64,000 nucleotides of DNA from Ruminococcus flavefaciens (lineage in GTDB: Bacteria; Bacillota; Clostridia; Oscillospirales; Ruminococcaceae), in contig JAMPAU010000001.1 of the NCBI GenBank assembly GCA_023667045.1, positions 695,903-759,902 of the forward strand, given 5' to 3'. Of this stretch, positions 7,475 to 15,861 are shown in pieces. How positions within the stretch are numbered: position 1 is the stretch's first letter; each line of letters opens with the position of its first letter. The translations under genes and the position numbers were made by a program. A model generated the notes under the pieces. It searched no databases, had not been told where the DNA came from, and saw only the letters and a list, made by a program, of their open reading frames with translations.

Positions 7475-9820
7475 TCATTCACGCACAAGGGCAGTATCAA
7501 GAACGTCTGTGAGAGTTTCGGCATAGACAAACTCTATATTTTCCTTTACAACGTCATCTACTTCTTCAAGGTCGGGTTTGTTTTCAGCTGGAATAATTAC
7601 AGTTTTAATTCCTGCCTTGTAAGCCGCCATTGTCTTTTCACGGAGACCGCCTATCGCAAGGACTTTTCCGTGTAAAGTTATTTCGCCTGTCATGGCAACG
7701 TCAGCACGCACCGGAATACCCGACAGTGCGGAAATAAGTGCAGTAGTCATTGTTACTCCTGCCGACGGACCATCTTTTTTAACAGCTCCCTCCGGAGCGT
7801 GAATATGAATATCATTCTTCTTGTAAAATTCCGGATTTATGCCGTATTTTTCCGCAACGCTCCTTACATAGCTTACTGCAATGCGTGAACTTTCTTTCAT
7901 TACGTCTCCGAGTGAGCCGGTAACTTCCGTCTTGCCCGTACCGTCCATGACGAGTACTTCAAGGGGCATTATAACACCGCCTACGGCAGTCCATGCAAGA
8001 CCGTTTACAACACCTGTCTGATTTTCCTTTGAAGACAAGTCAGCTGAATATTTTCTTATGCCGAGATATTCGTGAATATTGTCCGGCTTTATTGTTACTT
8101 TCTTTACTTCTTCAGACGCTATTTTCTTTGCTGTCTTACGGCATATTGAAGCAATGAGCCTTTCAAGAGAACGCACTCCGGCTTCCTTTGTATAGAAACG
8201 TATAATATCGTCAAGTGCATTGTCGGTAATTTTAAGCTGTGAGGCTTTAAGACCGTGTTCTTTAAGCTGTTTTGGTACGAGATGTTCCTTAGCAATATGG
8301 AACTTTTCTTCAGCGGTATAACTTGGCAGTTCAATAATTTCCATACGGTCGAGGAGTGGTTCTGGTATAGCGGAAACATTATTAGCAGTCATAATGAATA
8401 CCGCTTTGCTGAGGTCGAAAGGAATTTCAATGAAATGGTCACGGAAAGCGTTATTCTGTTCGCTGTCAAGGACTTCAAGCATAGCGGAAGACGGGTCGCC
8501 TTTCATGTCACTGCACAGCTTGTCGATTTCGTCAAAGAGTATAAGAGGGTTAGAAGTACCAGCCTGTTGCATGGCTGTGATAATACGACCGGGCATTGCA
8601 CCGATGTAGGTTTTTCTGTGACCTCTTATATCAGCCTCGTCACGCACACCGCCGAGTGAAATTCTTGCATACTTACGTCCCATAGCCTTTGCGACGGATT
8701 TTGCAATAGAAGTTTTTCCTATTCCGGGAGGTCCAGCAAGGCATATAATCTGTCCTTTTATTTTCGGGTTAAGCATATACACGGCAAGAAATTCAAGTAT
8801 CCTCTCCTTGACTTTTTTAAGTCCGTAATGGTCTTTTTCAAGAACATTCTCAGCCTTTGCAAGAGATACTTTTGACTTTGAGTATTTGCCCCAAGGGAGT
8901 TCAAAGACAGTATCGAGATAATTTTTTATAACAAAAGCCTCCTGAGAGTAGGGCGGAAGTTTGCTCAGTTTTTCTATTTCTTTTATAAGCTTGTCACGGC
9001 TTTTTTCGTCGCAGTCAATAGACATTGCCATAGACATATACCGGAAAGTTTCTTCACTGTCGCCGTCTCCGAGCTGTTCTTGAATAATCCTCATCTGTTC
9101 ACGGAGATAATATTCTCTCTGATTCTTGTCAATATTTTCGTGTGTCTGTTCGTTTATTTCCCTTTCGATTTCAAGCACATCATTTTCAGAAGAAAGAAAA
9201 GCCATAAGCATAGAAAGCCTGTTCAGTACGCCGGATTCTTCAAGCAGGCTCTGCTTGTCCCTGTAATTTATGCTACAGTTAAAGGCAATCAGTTCAAAGA
9301 GCTTTTCCGGTTTTTCTGCTGTCATTACAGATATGATAAGTTCTTTGGGCATTTTCGGAAAGAAAGAGGCATATTTTTCAAAGGCATTTTTTACTGAACG
9401 CATTAAAGCCTCAGCCTCTGTCATATCATATTTAGCCTTTGAATAAGACGGCATACGCTTTACTTCTGATATAATTGTTTCGCCGTCGTCAGTAATATTA
9501 ACAAGGCGTGCCTTGTAAGCTCCTTTTACAAGAACTTTCATAATATTATCGGGCAGTTTAAGAACCTGTTTTATTTCAGCCACAACGCCTACTTTATAAA
9601 GGTCTGAATCATCGGGATTTTCCATATATGCCTCACGCTGTGCGACAAGGAAGATTTTTCCGTTTCCTTTTAGGGCATATTCTATTGATTTTATAGATTT
9701 TTCACGTGCTACGTCAAAATGCATTATCATATCCGGAAATGCAATAAGACCACGGGTGGTAACGGTATAAAAAACGTTATCCTTTTCATTTATTTTGTTG
9801 TTTTTGATAATCTGTTCCAT
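7475..9820 (-). CDS. lon: ATP-dependent serine protease Lon
   Basis: Degrades misfolded and regulatory proteins in the cytoplasm. 781 residues from ATG 9820 (MEQIIKN), chosen over the upstream TTG/ATG codons because it follows GGTGAT at good distance and gives the usual length. Order of domains: N-terminal LON substrate domain (1-190), coiled region, AAA+ module with Walker A GPPGIGKT and Walker B LILFDEID, then the protease with catalytic Ser in KKDGPSAG and Lys in LREKTMAAYKAG. First gene of the lon-engB-lysA unit, with a consensus promoter. Confidence 0.97.
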   Translation of the reverse strand: MEQIIKNNKINEKDNVFYTVTTRGLIAFPDMIMHFDVAREKSIKSIEYALKGNGKIFLVAQREAYMENPDDSDLYKVGVVAEIKQVLKLPDNIMKVLVKGAYKARLVNITDDGETIISEVKRMPSYSKAKYDMTEAEALMRSVKNAFEKYASFFPKMPKELIISVMTAEKPEKLFELIAFNCSINYRDKQSLLEESGVLNRLSMLMAFLSSENDVLEIEREINEQTHENIDKNQREYYLREQMRIIQEQLGDGDSEETFRYMSMAMSIDCDEKSRDKLIKEIEKLSKLPPYSQEAFVIKNYLDTVFELPWGKYSKSKVSLAKAENVLEKDHYGLKKVKERILEFLAVYMLNPKIKGQIICLAGPPGIGKTSIAKSVAKAMGRKYARISLGGVRDEADIRGHRKTYIGAMPGRIITAMQQAGTSNPLILFDEIDKLCSDMKGDPSSAMLEVLDSEQNNAFRDHFIEIPFDLSKAVFIMTANNVSAIPEPLLDRMEIIELPSYTAEEKFHIAKEHLVPKQLKEHGLKASQLKITDNALDDIIRFYTKEAGVRSLERLIASICRKTAKKIASEEVKKVTIKPDNIHEYLGIRKYSADLSSKENQTGVVNGLAWTAVGGVIMPLEVLVMDGTGKTEVTGSLGDVMKESSRIAVSYVRSVAEKYGINPEFYKKNDIHIHAPEGAVKKDGPSAGVTMTTALISALSGIPVRADVAMTGEITLHGKVLAIGGLREKTMAAYKAGIKTVIIPAENKPDLEEVDDVVKENIEFVYAETLTDVLDTALVRE

Positions 9821-9889
9821 TTTTATCACCATATTCCTTTGCATTAAGGGTTAATATCCGATAAATACCGATAACAACCGGTATTTTAT

Positions 9890-9918
9890 ATTATACTATA
9901 AAGCTCTGAAAAATGCAA
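9890..9918 (-). promoter_or_regulatory. Promoter of lon
   Basis: Minus-strand TTGCAT (9913-9918) and TATAAT (9890-9895) with a 17-base spacer. The 5' leader that follows contains an inverted repeat ATACCG/CGGTAT at 9865-9884 that could be a hairpin or a repressor site; I could not match it to a CIRCE or CtsR site. Confidence 0.75.
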
Positions 9919-9969
9919 GTATAAATTTCGGGAACGTGAATAAAAGAAAAAAATATCAGAAAAAAGTAC

Positions 9970-10009
9970 TTTACTTTTGCGTGATAATGTGTTAAAATGT
10001 AAAAGTAAA
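9970..10009 (+). promoter_or_regulatory. yerC promoter with inverted-repeat operator candidate
   Basis: TTTACT (9970-9975), 17 bases, TAAAAT (9993-9998). TTTACTTTT at 9970-9978 and its complement AAAAGTAAA at 10001-10009 bracket the promoter, overlapping the -35 and the start region. This is where an autoregulating TrpR-like protein would bind. Confidence 0.6.
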
Positions 10010-10042
10010 ACAAAGCCGTACGGCAGACAGGAGTAATAATTT

Positions 10043-10345
10043 ATGATTAATAAAATAAAGTCAGAAAATATGGATTTGCTTTTTGAGGCTATCCTTACGC
10101 TTGAAACGGTTGACGACTGCTATAAGTTCTTTGACGACCTCTGCACAAGCATAGAACTTAAATCTTTTGCACAGAGATTACAGGTTGCAAAGCTCCTTGA
10201 TGAGCATAAGGTATATAACAATATAGTCAATGAGACAGGCGTAAGCACTGCCACTATAAGCAGGGTACACCGTTCACTGAAAGACGGCAACGACGGATAT
10301 AATATAGTCTTTGACCGCCTCAAAAAGAAAAATCTTCTTAAATAA
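10043..10345 (+). CDS. yerC: TrpR-like protein YerC/YecD
   Basis: 100 residues with the YerC/YecD fold: an N-terminal helical dimerisation part (FEAILTLETVDDCYKFFDDL), then a TrpR-type helix-turn-helix AQRLQVAKLLDEHKVYNNIV and TGVSTATISRVHRSL. In Gram-positive bacteria this family has a Trp-repressor fold, but its effector is not known. It has its own promoter with an inverted repeat. The last eight bases overlap the end of the convergent HAD phosphatase gene. Confidence 0.9.
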   Translation: MINKIKSENMDLLFEAILTLETVDDCYKFFDDLCTSIELKSFAQRLQVAKLLDEHKVYNNIVNETGVSTATISRVHRSLKDGNDGYNIVFDRLKKKNLLK

Positions 10346-11126
10346 GCCCGAAATGTTTTAGGGCGTTGTATATGCCGTTGTCTTCTATTCCAGAGGTTAT
10401 GTAAGCGACATAAGGATATAGCTTTTCCGCACCGCCCATAGCTATGCTGTTAGGGACGGCTTTAAGCATGGGTAAATCGTTCATGCTGTCGCCTATGGCA
10501 TAGGCATTTTGGCGTGGGATATTAAGCTTTTCAAGGATAATATCAATAGCGGTAGCCTTTGTATAGCCGAGAGGGACGTTTTCATAGAAACCGTTTCCCC
10601 TGTCTATGATTGAAAAATATCTGCTCACTTCCCTGCTGAAAAGTTCCGTATCGCTTTCGGGGTTAGTCCAGACAACGAATTTATCGAAGATGAAATCATC
10701 ATCGTCGGCTTTACGGCTTGTGTCTGTGCCTTGTTCAACGAAGACGTTCATGAAATAGTCAAGACCGTCATTATGTACTGCTTTATCGTCAAAGAAATAG
10801 CAGTCTCTGTATTCGTATACAGGAGTAACACGGCACTTACGCATAAGCTCTGCTATTTCACGGCATAAAGATTTTTCCGGAGTATAATGCAAAAGAGTTT
10901 CGCCGTTATATTCTATGTGAGTACCGCAACCGCACAGAAAACCGTCAAAGCCGAGATTACGCACTTCTGGACGGATATTGAAATATGTTCTTCCGGTATT
11001 TATGAAAGTATAGTTACCTCTGGCACGTGTTTCCGCAATGGCTCTGCGTGTGCTTTCCGGAATAATAAATCTTTCGTCCTCTGTAACTATAGTACCGTCT
11101 ATATCGAAAAAAATAACTGATGACAT
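10338..11126 (-). CDS. Cof-type HAD-superfamily sugar-phosphatase-like hydrolase
   Basis: 262 residues from ATG 11126, which follows AAGGAG (ATG 11135 would be too close). Motif I FFDIDGTIV carries the nucleophile Asp, motif II is in FINTGR, and motifs III/IV are in KATAIDI and GDSMNDLPML. The large C2B cap between residues 85 and 190 marks the Cof/YidA class, which removes phosphate from phosphosugars and cofactors such as FMN or PLP. Substrate cannot be told from sequence. Its promoter (11167-11195) is back to back with the adenosyltransferase-like gene. Confidence 0.9.
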   Translation of the reverse strand: MSSVIFFDIDGTIVTEDERFIIPESTRRAIAETRARGNYTFINTGRTYFNIRPEVRNLGFDGFLCGCGTHIEYNGETLLHYTPEKSLCREIAELMRKCRVTPVYEYRDCYFFDDKAVHNDGLDYFMNVFVEQGTDTSRKADDDDFIFDKFVVWTNPESDTELFSREVSRYFSIIDRGNGFYENVPLGYTKATAIDIILEKLNIPRQNAYAIGDSMNDLPMLKAVPNSIAMGGAEKLYPYVAYITSGIEDNGIYNALKHFGLI

Positions 11127-11166
11127 TAACAACACTCCTTAAAATTAAAACAAATATAGCAAACAT

Positions 11167-11195
11167 ATTATAATACTATAAAATAAATTTGTCAA
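11167..11195 (-). promoter_or_regulatory. Promoter of the HAD phosphatase gene
   Basis: Minus-strand TTGACA (11190-11195) and TATAAT (11167-11172) separated by 17 bases: full consensus. The -10 region is close to symmetric (ATTATAATACTATA) and may also serve the divergent gene at 11211. Confidence 0.8.
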
Positions 11196-11210
11196 GGCAG
11201 GTGATAAAAA

Positions 11211-11711
11211 ATTCTACACATATATCACGGAAACGGCAAGGGAAAAACCACATCTGCTGTAGGTCTTGCGGTAAGGTCTGCCGGAGCAGGTCTGAAAGTA
11301 GCGTTTGTGCAGTTTCTCAAAAACGGCAGTTCTTCCGAAATAAAAATACTTGAAAAAACTGAAAATATCAGCGTTATGTGCTGTGAGGTCTGCAATAAAT
11401 TTACTTTTCAGATGAATGAATCAGAAAAAGCAACGGTAAAAGAGTATCACAACCGCATAATTGAGCAGGCTTTTGAAAGCAGTGCTGAAATGATAATACT
11501 TGACGAGTTTCTTGACGCATACAATAAAAACTTGGTTGACAGGAATATTTCTGAAAGTCTCATACTCGGAAATACAAAAAAAGAAATAATTCTCACCGGA
11601 CGAAATCCGGCGGAAATATTTCTTTCAGAAGCCGACTATATAAGCGAGATAGTTTCAGTACGTCACCCATATGAAAAGGGCATTACAGCACGCAAGGGCA
11701 TAGAATATTAA
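11211..11711 (+). CDS. Cob(I)alamin/corrinoid adenosyltransferase-like ATPase (CobA/BtuR type), apparent AUU start
   Basis: The frame encodes 166 residues beginning LHIYHGNGKGKTTSAVGLAV, the P-loop (GNGKGKTT) that defines CobA/CobO/BtuR enzymes, followed by KVAFVQFLKNG, IILDEF (Walker B) and EIILTGRNPAE. These enzymes transfer the adenosyl group of ATP to cob(I)alamin. The frame has a TAA at 11205-11207 and no ATG, GTG or TTG before the P-loop; the first is GTG 11307, which would delete it. ATT at 11211 lies five bases behind AGGTGAT (11199-11205) and is the only sensible start. It is either a genuine AUU start, as in infC, or a mutated ATG. No other cobalamin genes are nearby. Confidence 0.8.
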   Translation: MLHIYHGNGKGKTTSAVGLAVRSAGAGLKVAFVQFLKNGSSSEIKILEKTENISVMCCEVCNKFTFQMNESEKATVKEYHNRIIEQAFESSAEMIILDEFLDAYNKNLVDRNISESLILGNTKKEIILTGRNPAEIFLSEADYISEIVSVRHPYEKGITARKGIEY

Positions 11712-11935
11712 GAATGCATAAAATTACGCATTTCGTTTAAAAGTTCCATGTCCTGCTGATTTATTTTTATCTTTGTGAAAAATTCCTGTCCGTCAGCAGT
11801 TGTGATTTTTATATCAACAATGCTGTCTTCGTTTGTTTCTTTGAGAGCTTTGCGGACAAACATAAGAAACTTAGGGTGATTTTCCTTAAATGATTTGAGC
11901 AGGGGTTTTAATTTTACTAAAGCTAAAGGGTTCAT
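11708..11935 (-). CDS. Small conserved-looking protein of unknown function
   Basis: 75 residues, MNPLALVKLKPLLKSFKENH at the start, basic and helical first half, then a strand-rich part VDIKITTADGQEFFTKIKIN. No transmembrane segment. The stop overlaps by four bases the stop of the convergent adenosyltransferase-like gene. It follows gpmI on the same strand but a hairpin lies between. Not recognised; coding is supported by a good ribosome binding site (GGAGGT) and natural composition. Confidence 0.65.
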   Translation of the reverse strand: MNPLALVKLKPLLKSFKENHPKFLMFVRKALKETNEDSIVDIKITTADGQEFFTKIKINQQDMELLNEMRNFMHS

Positions 11936-11953
11936 TTTTGTACCTCCGATAAT

Positions 11954-11990
11954 AACAGGCTGACACGTGCCAGCCTGTTTTTTATTTTTA
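11954..11990. terminator. Hairpin terminator between gpmI and the 75-residue gene
   Basis: AACAGGCTG pairs with CAGCCTGTT (11954-11962 and 11971-11979) around ACACGTGC. The T-run is on the plus strand, suiting transcripts from the adenosyltransferase side. On the minus strand it would also slow transcription leaving gpmI. Confidence 0.7.
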
Positions 11991-13505
11991 CTTTTTGATT
12001 AATGATTTTCCTGTCATTTCAGCAGGCTGAGGCATTTCAAGGATTTCAAGCATTGTAGGTGCAAGGTCTGCCAGCACACCGCCGTCACGGAGTTCACAGT
12101 CATAGCCCACGCAGTAAAGCGGTACGGGATTTGTAGTATGAGCAGTGAAAGGGCTTCCGTCGGGTTCGTACATTTTGTCAGCGTTGCCGTGGTCGGCAGT
12201 AATGAGAGCAGCACCGCCCTTAGCAAGAATAGCGTCAACCATTCTGCCCACGCATTCGTCAACAGCCTCAACAGCCTTTACGGCAGCGTCAAAAATACCT
12301 GTATGACCTACCATATCGCAATTAGCATAGTTGAGAATGATAACATCATACTTGTCTGAATTGATAGCCTCGACTACAGAATCGCATACTTCATATGCAC
12401 TCATTTCTGGTTTGAGGTCGAAAGTCTCAACATCGGGCGACTTGATAAGGATTCTGTCCTCGCCGTCAAACTGCTTTTCCTCACCGCCATTGAAGAAGAA
12501 AGTAACATGAGCGTACTTCTGAGTTTCAGCGATACGGAGCTGAGTTTTGCCGGACTTGCTGAGGTATTCGCCCATAGTCATTGTGAGCTGTTCCGGAGGA
12601 TATGCAACTGTTACATTCGGCATTGAAGCGTCATACTGAGCCATGCATACAAAGTGCAGATTAAAGAAACCGTTCTTTCTTTCAAAGCCTGTGAAATCGG
12701 GGTCAACAAAAGCACGGGTAATCTGTCTTGCACGGTCGGGACGGAAGTTGAAGAAAATAACGCTGTCGTCAGCCTTGATTGATTCACCGCTGTCAATAAC
12801 AGTCGGGAGCATAAACTCATCTGTAACGCCGTTTTCATAGGAGTTCTTTATAGCCTGTACAGGACAGTTTTCTTTAACGCCCTCGCCGTAAACCATAGCT
12901 GAATAAGCTTTTTCTACTCTGTCCCAAGCGTTGTCTCTGTCCATAGCGTAGAAACGTCCGGAGATTGTGGCAACCTTTCCGAGACCGATTTTGTCAAGTT
13001 CTGCTACTGTCTGCTCCATGAACTCAGAGGCAGATGACGGCGGAACGTCTCTGCCGTCAAGGAATGCATGAATATAAACCTTGTCAAGACCGTTTTTCTT
13101 AGCCATTTCAACGAGACCGAAAAGATGTTCCATATGACTGTGAACACCACCCGGTGAAAGAAGTCCCATGAGGTGAAGTGCAGAATTTTTCTCTTTGCAG
13201 TTTTTCATAGCGTCAAGGAGTGCCTTGTTCTCAAAGAAAACGCCGTCCTTGATGTCCTTTGAAATCTTAACAAGCATCTGATACACGATACGTCCAGCAC
13301 CTATGTTGGTGTGTCCGACTTCTGAGTTACCCATTTGTCCGTCGGGAAGTCCAACGTCAAGACCGCTTGCACCGATAAGGGTATTTGCACCCTGCTTGTA
13401 TTTGTCAATATTCGGAGTTTTAGCGGCAGTAATAGCATTGCCGTAATCGGACGGATTATAACCGAAACCGTCCATAATAATAAGTGCTACAGGTTTCTTT
13501 GCCAT
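11988..13505 (-). CDS. gpmI: 2,3-bisphosphoglycerate-independent phosphoglycerate mutase
   Basis: Glycolytic enzyme converting 3- to 2-phosphoglycerate with two Mn ions. 505 residues from ATG 13505 (MAKKPVALIIMDGFGYNP), preceded by AAAGG. The phosphoserine is in MGNSEVGHTN, metal ligands in DGFGYN and ITADHGNADKM, and the substrate loop in HAFLDGRDVPP. Usual length. Lies downstream of tpiA and an interrupted small gene (18 bases upstream), in the pgk-tpiA-gpmI group. Confidence 0.97.
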   Translation of the reverse strand: MAKKPVALIIMDGFGYNPSDYGNAITAAKTPNIDKYKQGANTLIGASGLDVGLPDGQMGNSEVGHTNIGAGRIVYQMLVKISKDIKDGVFFENKALLDAMKNCKEKNSALHLMGLLSPGGVHSHMEHLFGLVEMAKKNGLDKVYIHAFLDGRDVPPSSASEFMEQTVAELDKIGLGKVATISGRFYAMDRDNAWDRVEKAYSAMVYGEGVKENCPVQAIKNSYENGVTDEFMLPTVIDSGESIKADDSVIFFNFRPDRARQITRAFVDPDFTGFERKNGFFNLHFVCMAQYDASMPNVTVAYPPEQLTMTMGEYLSKSGKTQLRIAETQKYAHVTFFFNGGEEKQFDGEDRILIKSPDVETFDLKPEMSAYEVCDSVVEAINSDKYDVIILNYANCDMVGHTGIFDAAVKAVEAVDECVGRMVDAILAKGGAALITADHGNADKMYEPDGSPFTAHTTNPVPLYCVGYDCELRDGGVLADLAPTMLEILEMPQPAEMTGKSLIKK

Positions 13506-13523
13506 TTTTATCAAAACCTTTCA

Positions 13524-13916
13524 TTAAATTTTTAAAAAGTACATAAACAAACTGTCTGATTTGTCTATGTAATAAGGAATATAATTATCACCGCACCACT
13601 TTATGATTGCATTTACTGAATACTGCTTTTCAAATTTATCAAATTCAGCAAATCTTTTATCGCCGTCGTCAACGATATTCTAGAACCAAAATTCAAAGTC
13701 TTTTTCAAGCAGTTCAATAAGCCGGTCGGGAATTTTACCGATACTGTCCAGAAATGCGTTTTTGTATTCATAATCGCTTACTTTTGGAAACGGCAGATAA
13801 TTTGTAAGAAAATCCATATCTTCTGAATCTTTTTCATAAAATTGAAAAGTGTCAAGGTCAAAAAGCCAGTTTCCGTATGTATGACTTACAACGTCATAAT
13901 CAATGCGTAAAATCAT
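13524..13916 (-). pseudogene. Unknown small protein interrupted by one in-frame TAG
   Basis: 131-codon frame from ATG 13916 (MILRIDYDVVSHTYGNWLFD) to TAA at 13524. Codon 79 is TAG (13680-13682), after KDFEFWF. The frame then continues NIVDDGDKRFAEFDKFEKQY to SLFMYFLKI with normal codon use and composition, and no start codon with a ribosome binding site. The whole fills the gap between tpiA and gpmI exactly. It is a single-mutation pseudogene, or UAG is read through. Function not recognised; no membrane helix. Confidence 0.55.
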
Positions 13917-13978
13917 ATTCAGTGATTAAGAATATGCAGACAACTGCATGAAACAGCTGTCCGCAAATTTTCTTATAA

Positions 13979-14755
13979 TCAGCCGTTTACAGCAGCCTGA
14001 ACGATTGTATTGAAGTCGTCAGCCTTAAGTGATGCACCGCCGATAAGTCCGCCGTCAATGTCAGGCTTAGCAAGGAGTTCAGCACAGTTTTTAGCGTTCA
14101 TTGAACCGCCGTACTGAATTGTGATACCATCAGCAACTTCCTGATTGAAAAGACCTGCGATAGTCTTACGGATAAATGCACAAACGTCCTGAGCCTGTTC
14201 GGGAGTAGCAACCTTGCCAGTACCAATAGCCCAAACGGGTTCGTAAGCGATAACAACGTTCTTTATGCACTTCGGGCAAGTACCCTGTAAAGCGATTTTT
14301 GTCTGCATAGCGATAACTTCTTCAGTGATTCCCTGCTCTCTCTGTTCAAGAGTTTCACCAACACAGAGAATAGGCTTTAAACCGCCCTCAAGAGCAGCAA
14401 GAAGTCTCTTGTTTACAGTCTGGTCTGTTTCGCCGAAATACTGTCTTCTTTCGCTGTGTCCGATAACAACGTATTCTACGCCGAGTTCAGAGAGCATATC
14501 AGCAGAGATTTCACCGGTGAATGCACCACTCTTTTCAAAGTGAACGTTTTCAGCACCGATTTTTACGTTGCTGCCCTCTGTAGCGTTGATAGCAGTTTCA
14601 AGGTTGGTGAAAGGCACGCAAGCGATAACCTCAACGTTGCCCTCAGCGTTAGCAACGAGGGGCTTGATAGCTTCGAGAAGTTCCTTAGCCTCTGGACGTG
14701 TCTTGTTCATTTTCCAGTTACCAGCAATAATTGCTTTTCTTGTTGACTTGTTCAT
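13979..14755 (-). CDS. tpiA: Triosephosphate isomerase
   Basis: Interconverts dihydroxyacetone phosphate and glyceraldehyde 3-phosphate. 258 residues with GNWKMNK (substrate Lys), the electrophilic His in VVIGHSERR, the catalytic Glu in AYEPVWAIGTGK, and the phosphate loop IQYGGSMN. Start ATG 14755 follows AAAGGAG. Part of the glycolytic group with pgk upstream and gpmI downstream. A GC-rich imperfect hairpin lies in the 62 bases after its stop. Confidence 0.97.
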   Translation of the reverse strand: MNKSTRKAIIAGNWKMNKTRPEAKELLEAIKPLVANAEGNVEVIACVPFTNLETAINATEGSNVKIGAENVHFEKSGAFTGEISADMLSELGVEYVVIGHSERRQYFGETDQTVNKRLLAALEGGLKPILCVGETLEQREQGITEEVIAMQTKIALQGTCPKCIKNVVIAYEPVWAIGTGKVATPEQAQDVCAFIRKTIAGLFNQEVADGITIQYGGSMNAKNCAELLAKPDIDGGLIGGASLKADDFNTIVQAAVNG

Positions 14756-14782
14756 TTTAATTAACTCCTTTGTATATAATAA

Positions 14783-14965
14783 TTAGTCATCGTCTTCATC
14801 ATCGTCATTATCACCGCCGATAATAGTATTATCGTTAGCGATAGAAATTCCGCTTTTGATAGGCGACGATATAAAGCCGATTATGATACCGCACAGAAAT
14901 GCCACTGCCGTTAAAAGCATAAGCGTTGTTGAATCTTCCTGTGCTTTAGCGATTAATTTTTTCAT
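14783..14965 (-). CDS. Small single-pass membrane protein with acidic tail
   Basis: 60 residues: basic N-terminus (MKKLIAKAQ), one hydrophobic helix at about 16-34 (LMLLTAVAFLCGIIIGFI), then a Gly/Asp-rich tail ending in a run of aspartates. Ribosome binding site GGGGGAA. Lies 27 bases upstream of tpiA on the same strand. Family not recognised. Confidence 0.65.
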   Translation of the reverse strand: MKKLIAKAQEDSTTLMLLTAVAFLCGIIIGFISSPIKSGISIANDNTIIGGDNDDDEDDD

Positions 14966-15062
14966 AGAGTATTCCCCCGTATTTTAAAAAATCATAAAGT
15001 AAAGTAATAATTTGAATCAGCAATACAGATTCTGCTATAAGTCCAGTACTCTGAACCGAATA

Positions 15063-15426
15063 TTATTTTTTCATATAAGCGGAAGAGGAAGCAGTAAAAA
15101 AGAACATACCGACAAATACAGCCGACACAATAAATCTTGTACGTATATTGTCACGCCAGTATTTTTTTATCACAACGGATATATTTCTGCGGTTTTTGAG
15201 TTCTGTAGAGAACAGGCATGGTATCGTCATATGTGAATCCCCGAAAGACACGGTTATATGAACATTGTCCGGCAGACCAGCAAAGCTGTAAAGTTCCGTC
15301 GTCAGTTTCAATTACGTTTGCCTGCGTAAAACTCCAGCCCTTTTTCTGATATGTTTCATTCTCTATCATAAGATAACGATGAACTGCCTGTATCGCAAAG
15401 ACTACACTGATTAAAAAGCCCACCAT
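15063..15426 (-). pseudogene. Small DUF3592-like membrane protein, frameshifted
   Basis: Two overlapping frames form one protein. The first (from 15426) gives an N-terminal membrane helix MVGFLISVVFAIQAVHRYL and VIETDDGT. The second (ending at 15063) supplies YSFAGLPDNVHITVSFGDSH, a positively charged middle, and a C-terminal helix FIVSAVFVGMFFF. The shift is at about 15296-15306. The helix, beta-rich middle, helix plan matches the two intact paralogs upstream (15439 and 15862). Function unknown. Confidence 0.6.
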
Positions 15427-15438
15427 TATTGTACTCCT

Positions 15439-15852
15439 TTATGGTGACAAGCACGAAAGTCCAACCCATAAAACAAAGAATATTGCAGAAGCGACAAGGT
15501 TTTTAACTATTGCCTTTTGCCACAATTCCGGACAATCCACAATAACCTTGTTATAATTGCATTTTCTGTAAATAATGCTTACAGTTTCATGAGGTATATA
15601 ATAAGGAACGATTACAGAAATTTCACGCTCACCGATATTATAGCATATTACGGTTAAGAAATTTCCTGTTGATTTTACTACAGCGGTTGTTTTTTCGTAA
15701 TTTCCGCTGTACTTTTGGAAGTTCTTTATGATATGATAATTACTTATAGGCTTTACTGTTTTGAAAAGAAAAATAAAAGACAGTAAAAACGGTAAAAACA
15801 TAGTCAGCAATATCACTAAACATACTGTAAGTCCCCCGTCGCCGTAGTGCAT
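15439..15852 (-). CDS. Small membrane protein, DUF3592-like paralog
   Basis: 137 residues. N-terminal helix (VCLVILLTMFLPFLLSFIFL), then a beta-rich extramembrane domain with AVVKSTGN and ISVIVPYYIPHETVSIIYRK, then a C-terminal helix (LVASAIFFVLWVGLSCL). The middle motif VVKS...VPYYI...IIYRK is shared with its upstream neighbour, so these are tandem paralogs. Such proteins are common but uncharacterised. It sits in a four-copy cluster between pgk and tpiA. Confidence 0.7.
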   Translation of the reverse strand: MHYGDGGLTVCLVILLTMFLPFLLSFIFLFKTVKPISNYHIIKNFQKYSGNYEKTTAVVKSTGNFLTVICYNIGEREISVIVPYYIPHETVSIIYRKCNYNKVIVDCPELWQKAIVKNLVASAIFFVLWVGLSCLSP

Positions 15853-15861
15853 ATTTTAACC

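Noticed and set aside
9865..9884. Heat-shock operator (CIRCE or CtsR) before lon
   Set aside because: The inverted repeat ATACCG/CGGTAT does not match either consensus.
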